The notes under the pieces are model-generated. The model had not been told where the DNA came from. It saw only the letters and a program-made list of their open reading frames with translations, and did no database searches. Below, in pieces: positions 9,296 to 15,996 of a stretch of DNA of 64,000 bases; the first letter of the stretch is position 1, and each line of letters begins with the position of its first letter. The translations under genes were made by a program, and so were the position numbers. The stretch comes from JADLDB01 sp040752975 (GTDB lineage: Bacteria > Myxococcota > Myxococcia > Myxococcales > Myxococcaceae): positions 1 through 64,000 of the forward strand of contig JBFMHF010000018.1 of NCBI GenBank assembly GCA_040752975.1, written 5' to 3'.

Positions 9296-9662
9296 GAAGC
9301 TCCACGCCGCCGACGCCGGGCACGGTGATGGTGGTGCGGTCATCCGGCTGCTCGGCCCCCGGCGGCGCGCACAGGGCCTTCGACGTCTGGCTCACGTGCG
9401 CCAGCCCCGGCACCGTGGCGACCGTCTGCTCCTTCGTCACGTTCTTCTGCACCACGCGGTCGTCGACGAGGAGGATGCAGCGGTCCTCTCCGTAGTACCA
9501 GGCCTGCGCGTTGGGCGGGTACGTCACCACCTCGCTGGGGCCCACGCCCTCCGGCTCCGTCAGCGCGCGCACCTCCGCGCTCGTCATGCCGGGCTGAATC
9601 TTCGTGAAGACGTGCGTGCAGCCGCAGGTGAGGGCGGCGAGGGCGAGGGCGGCGAGTCTCAT
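9288..9662 (-). CDS. Small lipoprotein, BamE/SmpA-like start
   Basis: 124 residues from ATG 9662, preceded by GGGAG. The first 15 residues form a short signal ending TCGC, suggesting lipidation. Just after it, KIQPGMTSAEVRAL matches the opening of SmpA/OmlA (BamE-like) lipoprotein domains, which begin with a GMT-x-x-V-x-x-L helix. The next part (WYYGEDRCILLVDDRVVQK) fits the beta-strands of that fold. The C-terminal 40 residues are not family-like. Lies 34 bases downstream of the PrsW-like gene on the same strand, so it is probably co-transcribed. Function unknown; the BamE resemblance is by eye. Confidence 0.72.
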   Translation of the reverse strand: MRLAALALAALTCGCTHVFTKIQPGMTSAEVRALTEPEGVGPSEVVTYPPNAQAWYYGEDRCILLVDDRVVQKNVTKEQTVATVPGLAHVSQTSKALCAPPGAEQPDDRTTITVPGVGGVELQN

Positions 9663-9696
9663 GGCGGGCTCCCTGGAGGAGAAAGAGGAGGGGACT

Positions 9697-10476
9697 TCAG
9701 CGCAGGATGAAGCCCATGCCCAGCGGCAGGCGCGGGCGGGGGCGCACCTCGGCGTGGGCGAGGTCGTCGAGGTACAGCGCTTCCACCGCGTGCTGCTTGA
9801 GGCGCCGGTAGCCCAGGCCCACCACCAGGAAGGGCACCACCAGCAGGGGGAAGATGAGCAGCACCGCGTCGCCGCCCTGCTTGCCGAAGACGCCGCAGAG
9901 GAAGAGGGCCGCGTCGTACGTGCCGTGGAGGAGGATGGCGATGAGGAGCCCTCCCCACAGCCCCGGGCCCTTGTTGTCGAACTTCTTCCGCGCCGCCCAG
10001 TAGCCCATGAAGCCTGCGTAGATGGCGTGGCCCGGCACGGCCAGCACGGCCCGCAGCACGAAGATGCCCACGAAGCCGCTCATCGACTCCGCGCCCGCGA
10101 GGTAGCCGATGTTCTCCACCAGCGCGAAGCCCAGGCCCGCGCGCGTGCCGTAGACGATGCCGTCGAGGCGCTCGTCGAAGCTGGGGTGCCTCCACACCGC
10201 GAGGTACAGCGCCACCGCCTTCGCCAACTCTTCGGTGAAGCCCGCCACGCCGTAGGACGTGTACAGCGCGCCCGCCACGTCGCCCGGATTGAACTTCTCG
10301 AGCGCCAGCTGCACCCCGATGACGGGCAGCGTGGACAGCCCGCCGAAGAGGGCCGCCTTGCGCAACTGCCACCGCGGCTCCGGGCGCTTCGCGTCGAAGC
10401 GCTCCACCAGCCACATCAGGAAGAGGGCCGGAATCGCCCCGGACACCGCGAGGAGGACGGGCACGGGCGCCAGCAT
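9697..10476 (-). CDS. PrsW-family intramembrane metalloprotease
   Basis: 259 residues. The ATG at 10476 follows GAGG and opens directly on a membrane helix; the upstream extension in frame is Arg-rich noise. The protein is almost entirely membrane segments (about eight). The glutamate motif TEELAKA (EExxK), the ENIGY motif, HAIYAG and HGTYD are the conserved residues of the PrsW/CPBP-like glutamic protease group. In Bacillus, PrsW starts cleavage of an anti-sigma factor; here no anti-sigma gene is adjacent, so the substrate is unknown. Followed by the small lipoprotein. Confidence 0.88.
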   Translation of the reverse strand: MLAPVPVLLAVSGAIPALFLMWLVERFDAKRPEPRWQLRKAALFGGLSTLPVIGVQLALEKFNPGDVAGALYTSYGVAGFTEELAKAVALYLAVWRHPSFDERLDGIVYGTRAGLGFALVENIGYLAGAESMSGFVGIFVLRAVLAVPGHAIYAGFMGYWAARKKFDNKGPGLWGGLLIAILLHGTYDAALFLCGVFGKQGGDAVLLIFPLLVVPFLVVGLGYRRLKQHAVEALYLDDLAHAEVRPRPRLPLGMGFILR

Positions 10477-10656
10477 AGGCCTCGTGCCCCTGCAGCGTCC
10501 CCACTTCAGAGAAACGGTGCCGCGGCCCGTGAGAGGCCCGCCAACACCAGATGCTCCCGGGGCGCAAAGCACCCGCCGGGTAGCCCTCACCCGGGTCGAG
10601 GGACGCGGATCTCGGGCCTTCGCTGCGGCGCGGATTGTGCAGCCCCGCCCACGTCC

Positions 10657-10893
10657 ATGGAGCCGTTCGTGCCACCTCTGGACGACGCTCGCTGGCGAGC
10701 CCTGGTGACCAGCCCGACTCCGCCGAGGTTTTCGCAGTTGGTGACGCAGATCCTGTTCACGAGGGCGAGGGTTCTTGCCGCGAACGAGGCCACGATCGAC
10801 CAGGCCGTGCGCCTGGTGCACGACTACTTCGCAAGGGCCGACGCTGCGGCGACCCGCGAGGATTTGCACATCGCTCTCAGGGAGATCCGATGA
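10657..10893 (+). CDS. 78-aa hypothetical protein
   Basis: A short frame starting MEPFVPPLDDARW and predicted mostly helical. It ends in an ATGA overlap with the next gene, which supports it being real and co-translated. The sequence (FSQLVTQILFTRARVLAANE, then RLVHDYFARADAA) suggests two or three amphipathic helices and no membrane span. No family recognised. As the first gene of the sensory operon it could be an adaptor, which is speculation. Confidence 0.6.
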   Translation: MEPFVPPLDDARWRALVTSPTPPRFSQLVTQILFTRARVLAANEATIDQAVRLVHDYFARADAAATREDLHIALREIR

Positions 10894-11867
10894 CTGGAGT
10901 CTATGAGCCCCGCCAGGTGGCCGAGCGTTTGGCTGCGGGTGAAGCGCTGTGCCTTGCAGGAAGCGAAGCGGTGCTTCGGAGCCTCCCGCGCGGGAGGTGG
11001 ATTGGCGGCACCATTCCCTACTTCATGGGGTTCGACGGCGGCCTGGTGTCGGATCAACTCGTCTTCGCCACCGCCCTTCCCGCCGTGTCCAAGCTTCGAA
11101 TCCGCAGTTATGACGCGGCGGCGCTGCCCACCTTTCCAGGCGACGGCCTGGGTGGCTTCTCGCTGGCCATCTTCCCTGCCGGGTCCACGGTCCATGCGAC
11201 CTTCGCGCGCGAAGGCCAGGGCTACCCCGGCCTCTTCCACAGGCCGGTGGTGGGCTGGATTGCCGGCGTGCACCTCGATGACCTGCACCGCGTGACGCCC
11301 AAGGTGTTCAACGGAGAAACGGGCGAGGTCTATGAAGACCGGGCCGTGGTCCTCCACGCCGAGCTGGCCTCGCCACGGGCTTTTGCCCGCATCGACATCA
11401 TCAACATCTTCGAGGCCGGCAATGGGCCGGGCATCACCTTCGACGAGGACGGCTTTTCGGTGACTCGATGCCGCGTCGACGGGCGAGAGGTGGACTTCGC
11501 CACCTGGCTCCTCGAGAACCGAGTCGACACGAGGCTCCCCCTCGTGGGCGACTGGTCCGGCGCGGCGCTGAACGTGTCGTTTCAGGAGGTGCTCCCCGGT
11601 CAGCCGGTAAGCCTCTACGCGCCTGTCTTCAAAGGCCCCACCTATCGCCTGGCAAAGCCGATAGAGAACTACGCGAAGCGCTTCGAGGAGGCCGCTGGTA
11701 CGGCGCCCCCCTCCGCCCTGTTCTCCTGCAACTGCATCCTCAACTTCGTGCACGGGGAACTCCTGGGGCGGCGCACCGGGCCGTTCCTCGGCCCCGTCAC
11801 CTTCGGCGAAATCGCCTACGTCCTGCTCAATCAGACCCTGGTGTACCTGACAGTGAGGGAGAGCTGA
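10890..11867 (+). CDS. FIST-like protein of a sensory operon
   Basis: 325 residues. The start overlaps the 78-aa gene by 4 bases and the stop is followed immediately by the GTG of the kinase gene. The N-terminal third has GGTIPYFMGFDGG. The C-terminus (ALFSCNCILNF..., GPVTFGEIAYVLLNQTLVYLTV) has the shape of a FIST_C end: a Cys/Asn turn, a GEI motif, then an LxNQTLxxL strand. FIST proteins are sensory modules thought to bind small ligands and are often linked to signalling proteins. The middle (PVVGWIAGVHLDDLHR...VFNGETGEVYED) is conserved-looking but unknown to me. I infer a cytosolic ligand sensor or kinase partner. The family assignment is by eye and only moderate. Confidence 0.7.
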   Translation: MTGVYEPRQVAERLAAGEALCLAGSEAVLRSLPRGRWIGGTIPYFMGFDGGLVSDQLVFATALPAVSKLRIRSYDAAALPTFPGDGLGGFSLAIFPAGSTVHATFAREGQGYPGLFHRPVVGWIAGVHLDDLHRVTPKVFNGETGEVYEDRAVVLHAELASPRAFARIDIINIFEAGNGPGITFDEDGFSVTRCRVDGREVDFATWLLENRVDTRLPLVGDWSGAALNVSFQEVLPGQPVSLYAPVFKGPTYRLAKPIENYAKRFEEAAGTAPPSALFSCNCILNFVHGELLGRRTGPFLGPVTFGEIAYVLLNQTLVYLTVRES

Positions 11868-13592
11868 GTGGAGCAGCGCTGGTCGACGGAGTATCTCCTG
11901 GGAATTCCCGCGCTGGACATCGGCCACGAGGCGCTGTTCGCCGGGATTCAGCAACTGTGCAGCCCAGGCGTCGACCTCCCCACCGGCCTCCAGAAGCTGC
12001 GCGAGGAAGCGGCCAGGCACTTCGAGCGAGAAGAGCAGCTTCTCAGAAAACGGGACGTCAACGACTCGGGTGAGGAGAAGCGGGCACGCCAGTGTTTCTT
12101 CAGGCAACTCTGGAGCGACGCTTTCATCCACTCACTGGGGACAGCCCGGTCCATCGCCGACTATCTGCGCGCGACCCTGGTGATGCACATCGCCGACGAC
12201 GCAAGGCTCTTCGGCCGGAGGGTAAGCGACGGCGAGTCCGGCTTCACCCGCGCGCTCCTGCTGGAAGACGCAGTCGGGCAACTGTGGGAGGGGCTAGCGC
12301 ACGCGTGGTGTGACCTCGAGCGGCGTCACCGGGAGTTCGCCGAGAGCGCCGAGCGCTACCGACTGCTGGTCGAGCGGACCAGCGCCGTCCCCTTCGAGCT
12401 CGACCCCTCGACCCTCCACTACACCTACGTGTCGCCCCAGGTGCTCCGGCTGCTCGGGTTGTCGAACAATACCCCCGGGATTCAGGAGGCGGAGGCCAGC
12501 CGCGAAGCGGCCGCGCTCGTCGACGCCCTGCGCTCGGCGTCGTTTCTCGACCTCGTGCACGCCGACGACAAGGCGGACGTCGAGCGCCGCGTTCGCAGCT
12601 TCTGCGCCGCGCGGACACCGGGCAGCGAGATCGAGCTGGAGTACCGCGTCGTGGGCGTGGACGGGCGGGAGTCGTACGTGCGCACCACGCTCGGTTTCGA
12701 TGCGGCCAGCGCCACCGTCGCGCGGGGCGTTAGCCTGAACGTGACGCAGCAGAAGCAGGTCGAGGCCGAGCTGCGCCAGGCCCAGAAGCTCGAGTCCGTG
12801 GGTCGGCTCGCGGCCGGGGTAGCCCACGAAATCAACACGCCGGTGCAGTACGTGAGCGACAGCCTGAGCTTCATCCGCGACGGGGTGCAGGGACTCAAGC
12901 AGGTCATCGAGGCCTACCGGGCCGCGCTGGAGCCGTTGCGCGCCACCGTCGACCTGCGCCACCTCGACCAGGCCCTCGAGGAAGCGGACTATGCCTTCCT
13001 CGTCGAGGAGCTCCCCCGCGCCGTCGACCGCTCGCTCGACGGCATCGGCCGAGTCGCCAGCATCGTCCGCTCCCTGAAGGACTTCGCCCACCCGGACCAG
13101 AAGGAGCGCTCCTACGTCGACATCAACCGCGGCATCGAGAGCACGCTCACCATCGCCCGCAACGAGTACAAGTACGTCGCGGACATCGAGCTCGCGCTCG
13201 ACCCCAATCTCCCCGGCGTCCCCTGTCATGCGGGGGACATCAACCAGTGCGTCCTCAACCTGGTGGTCAACGCGGCGCACGCCATCGAGGACGTGGTCAA
13301 GGGCACGGGCTCCCGCGGCCTGATTCGCGTGGCGACACGGGCCACTGGAGACGGAGTGGAGCTGGCCGTCTCGGACACGGGGGGCGGAATCCCAGAGAAC
13401 ATCCGCCACCGCATCTTCGACCCGTTCTTCACCACGAAAGAGGTGGGCCGCGGCACGGGGCAGGGGCTCGCCATCGTCCGCTCCACCATCGAGAAGCACC
13501 AGGGCCGCGTCTCGTTCGACACCGGACCCACCGGTACGACCTTCACCCTCTGGCTGCCGTTGAACCTCCCGTCCTCGCCCGGATCGGCTTGA
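11868..13592 (+). CDS. Hemerythrin-like/PAS sensor histidine kinase
   Basis: 574 residues from GTG 11868, which follows the upstream stop directly. Residues 1-120 match a bacteriohemerythrin: LxIGHEALF (His20), ARHFEREE (His51, Glu55) and LVMHIADD (His107). The two central histidines expected near 72-76 are replaced by RARQC, and the Asp after His107 is shifted by one, so full diiron binding is doubtful. A PAS domain spans about 160-295. The HisKA domain has GVAHEINTP (His320), and HATPase_c has NLVVNAAHAIED, DTGGGIP and GTGQGLAIV, the NtrB-like type. No membrane segment is visible, so it is a soluble kinase. Likely outputs are the two receiver proteins downstream. Confidence 0.9.
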   Translation: MEQRWSTEYLLGIPALDIGHEALFAGIQQLCSPGVDLPTGLQKLREEAARHFEREEQLLRKRDVNDSGEEKRARQCFFRQLWSDAFIHSLGTARSIADYLRATLVMHIADDARLFGRRVSDGESGFTRALLLEDAVGQLWEGLAHAWCDLERRHREFAESAERYRLLVERTSAVPFELDPSTLHYTYVSPQVLRLLGLSNNTPGIQEAEASREAAALVDALRSASFLDLVHADDKADVERRVRSFCAARTPGSEIELEYRVVGVDGRESYVRTTLGFDAASATVARGVSLNVTQQKQVEAELRQAQKLESVGRLAAGVAHEINTPVQYVSDSLSFIRDGVQGLKQVIEAYRAALEPLRATVDLRHLDQALEEADYAFLVEELPRAVDRSLDGIGRVASIVRSLKDFAHPDQKERSYVDINRGIESTLTIARNEYKYVADIELALDPNLPGVPCHAGDINQCVLNLVVNAAHAIEDVVKGTGSRGLIRVATRATGDGVELAVSDTGGGIPENIRHRIFDPFFTTKEVGRGTGQGLAIVRSTIEKHQGRVSFDTGPTGTTFTLWLPLNLPSSPGSA

Positions 13593-13656
13593 CCCGCCGG
13601 GTAGTGAACGCCCCATGCCCCTGTCGGCAATGGCGGGCATGGCCGCAGCGATCGCG

Positions 13657-13672
13657 TGGCACGGCCGCTGCA
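13657..13672 (+). promoter_or_regulatory. Sigma-54-like -24/-12 element
   Basis: TGGCACG-N4-CTGCA fits the sigma-54 consensus TGGCACG-N4-TTGCA with one mismatch and the exact GG-N10-GC spacing. It lies 12 bases before the ATG of the REC-HDOD gene, which would make the 5' leader nearly absent. The match is good but chance cannot be excluded. Confidence 0.35.
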
Positions 13673-13684
13673 CTCCCCGCACTC

Positions 13685-14839
13685 ATGCGTCGGATCATCT
13701 TCGTTGATGATGAGCAACGGGTGCTCGACGGACTGGCAAGCTCCCTGCGCCGCTACCGGAAACAGTGGGACATGACCTTCGTGTGCGGCGGCCGTGCGGC
13801 CCTCGACCGGCTCGCGGTGGATACGCCCTTCGACGTCATCGTCTCCGACGCCCGTATGCCGGACCTCGACGGAGAGAGCTTGCTTCGGGAAACCCAGCAG
13901 CGCTTCCCCGACATGGCGCGGCTGGTGCTTTCGGGGCAGACCGATGAGGGCGCCACGCGACGCTTGATGGATGTGGCGCACCAGTTCCTGGCCAAGCCCT
14001 GCGACAGCGCCGTTCTCTTCGAGGCCGTCGAGCGCGCCTGCGCTCTGCGCGAGATGCTGGGCAACACCCGCTTGCGCGCGCTGGTGACTCAGGCGGGTCG
14101 GCTCCCCGCGCCGCCGACCACCTACACGCAGCTCACCGCGTTGCTCGAGCGCCCTGACGTGGGAGTGGCCGACGTCGCGAAGGCCATCGAGCGGAACCCC
14201 TCGCTCGCCGCCAAGCTCCTGCAGGTGGTCAACTCGGCCTTCTTCGGTTTGGCGCAGAAGATGACCCGGGTCCAGGCCGCGGCCACCTACCTGGGGCTGG
14301 AGACGGTCCGAATCCTCACCTTGTCGGTCGAGGTGGCCGCGTCGCTCGAGGTGGACGTCCCCACCGCGCTGCAGGAGCGGGTGCTCGGCGAGCAGAACCT
14401 CGTCGTTGCCCGGGTGGCGCGCGCCCTCGCCGGGAAGGGCCCGTTGGCCGAGGTCGCCTTCACCGCGGCACTCTTGAAGGACGTTGGAGTGCTGCTGCTC
14501 GCGACGCGGGAGCGCGAAGCCTGGGTTCCCCTCGTGCGCGAGGCCGGCGAAGACGCCGCCAGGCTGGTGGCCGCCGAGCGCGAACGCTTCGGCTGCGACC
14601 ATGCACAGGTGGGCGCCTACCTGCTGTCGCTGTGGGGGCTTCCGGCGGGCGTCGTCCAGGCCGTGGCGAGTCACCACGGGCCCGTCCAGCCTGTGCAAGG
14701 AGAGGTGACGGCGGCGCACTGTGTCTACGTCTCGACCCTGGCCATCGAGGGCGCTGCAGTGCCGTCGGAACTGGCCGGGGCGGGTCTGGAGCCGCTGCTC
14801 GAACGCGCGCGCTCTCTCGCCCGTGAGGCACTGCCGTGA
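13685..14839 (+). CDS. Response regulator with HDOD output domain
   Basis: 384 residues from ATG 13685 (RRIIFVDDE). The receiver domain has Asp55 in SDARMPDLDG, a Ser in the switch position (VLSGQ) and KPCD. Residues from about 135 form an HDOD domain (LPAPPTTYTQL, IERNPSLAAKLLQVVNSAFFGL, ATYLGLETVRIL), which lacks phosphodiesterase catalytic residues and is normally a protein-interaction output. It follows the hemerythrin-like kinase by 92 bases and overlaps the next receiver gene by 4 (GTGA). REC-HDOD proteins recur beside REC-HD proteins in proteobacterial signalling operons. Confidence 0.9.
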   Translation: MRRIIFVDDEQRVLDGLASSLRRYRKQWDMTFVCGGRAALDRLAVDTPFDVIVSDARMPDLDGESLLRETQQRFPDMARLVLSGQTDEGATRRLMDVAHQFLAKPCDSAVLFEAVERACALREMLGNTRLRALVTQAGRLPAPPTTYTQLTALLERPDVGVADVAKAIERNPSLAAKLLQVVNSAFFGLAQKMTRVQAAATYLGLETVRILTLSVEVAASLEVDVPTALQERVLGEQNLVVARVARALAGKGPLAEVAFTAALLKDVGVLLLATREREAWVPLVREAGEDAARLVAAERERFGCDHAQVGAYLLSLWGLPAGVVQAVASHHGPVQPVQGEVTAAHCVYVSTLAIEGAAVPSELAGAGLEPLLERARSLAREALP

Positions 14840-15954
14840 AGCCCGAGCGTCCACGTGTCCTCTGCGTCGACGACGAGCCGCTGGTTCTCGAAGGACTGCA
14901 GCTGACCCTGCGCCAGCACTGCGCCCTCACCGTCTCCTCGAAACCGCTGGAGGCTGTGGGGCTGCTCGACCCGGCCAACCCCTTCGTCGTCATCGTCTCC
15001 GACATGCGGATGCCGGGGCTCTCCGGTGCGGAATTCCTGGCCCGGGCGCGGGAGGTGTGTCCGGACAGCCAGCGGATTCTCCTGACGGGCCAGGTCGACG
15101 TCACCAGCGCGATCCAGGCCGTCAACCAGGGGCAGATCTTCCGTTTCCTCACCAAGCCGTGCTCGCCGCCGGAGTTCCTGGCCGCGGTGCGGGCGGGCAT
15201 CGAGCAGCACCGGCTGCTGACGGCCGAGCGAGAGCTGCTCGACCGCACACTGCGGGCTGCGGTCGCCACCCTGACCGATGCCCTGGCGCTGGCGCAGCCA
15301 GAGGTCTACGGTCGCGCGACGCGAATGCGCCAGGTGGTGGTCGAGGTGGCGCGTGCCGTTGGCCTCACCGACACCTGGCACCTCGAGGTCGCCGCGCAGC
15401 TGTCCGACCTCGGCCTCATGTCACTGCCGGTAGAGACTGCCCGCAAGGTGGTGCGGGGCGAGCCGCTCGAGGAAGCCGAGCGGGCGATGCTGGCTCGCGC
15501 CGACGCGGTAGGCACGCGGCTGTTGGGACAGATTCCGCGCCTCGAGCCGGTGCTGGAACTCCTCGCCGCGGCTCGCGCCACCAAGCAGCCCCCGCCAGGC
15601 GCGCAGGCCGCCGCCTTGCTCCGCGCCGTCCTCGAACTCCACCGCCTGGACGCGGACGGTACCGCGCCCGAGCGCGCACTCGCCCAGCTCTCCACTGAAA
15701 CCCCTCCAGTCATCCTTCGCGCACTCGAGGCCCTCGCGCAGCGCGCCCGGCTGGGCACCCGGGTGCTCGCGCTGCCGGTGGCCGAACTGCGCCCGGGCAT
15801 GACGCTGCTCGAGAACGTCGTCAGCACCACCGGGGCGCTGCTCATCGCGCGCGGTCACGTGCTCACGGAGAGCGTGCTCGAGCGCGTGCGCAACGTTCAC
15901 GTGAGCCGCGGCGTGCGCGAACCCATCACGGTGCGGCCAACCGAAGGCTCCTGA
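14836..15954 (+). CDS. Response regulator with degenerate HD-GYP-like domain
   Basis: 372 residues, GTG start inside the stop of the REC-HDOD gene. The receiver is complete (VLCVDDEP, Asp56 in SDMRMPGLSG, LTGQ, KPCS). The second half is laid out like an HD-GYP domain (ALAQPEVYGRATRM, then VAAQLSDLGLMSLP). The metal-binding HD pair of active enzymes is SD here (Ser190-Asp191), and no HHE or GYP motif is seen. It probably does not hydrolyse cyclic-di-GMP. The tail (LPVAELRPGMTLLENVVSTTGALLIARGH) matches the segment that follows the HD domain in this receiver family, so the degeneration is within an established architecture. Role: phosphorylation-controlled interaction protein (inference). Confidence 0.85.
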   Translation: MKPERPRVLCVDDEPLVLEGLQLTLRQHCALTVSSKPLEAVGLLDPANPFVVIVSDMRMPGLSGAEFLARAREVCPDSQRILLTGQVDVTSAIQAVNQGQIFRFLTKPCSPPEFLAAVRAGIEQHRLLTAERELLDRTLRAAVATLTDALALAQPEVYGRATRMRQVVVEVARAVGLTDTWHLEVAAQLSDLGLMSLPVETARKVVRGEPLEEAERAMLARADAVGTRLLGQIPRLEPVLELLAAARATKQPPPGAQAAALLRAVLELHRLDADGTAPERALAQLSTETPPVILRALEALAQRARLGTRVLALPVAELRPGMTLLENVVSTTGALLIARGHVLTESVLERVRNVHVSRGVREPITVRPTEGS

Positions 15955-15996
15955 GCACGAGGGACCAGCGCCGCGAGGCGGGCCACCGCAGCGCCG

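Noticed and set aside
9659..10675. Long minus frames across the PrsW-like gene
   Set aside because: Arg/Gly-rich translations typical of a wrong frame in GC-rich DNA; the PrsW motifs lie in one frame only.
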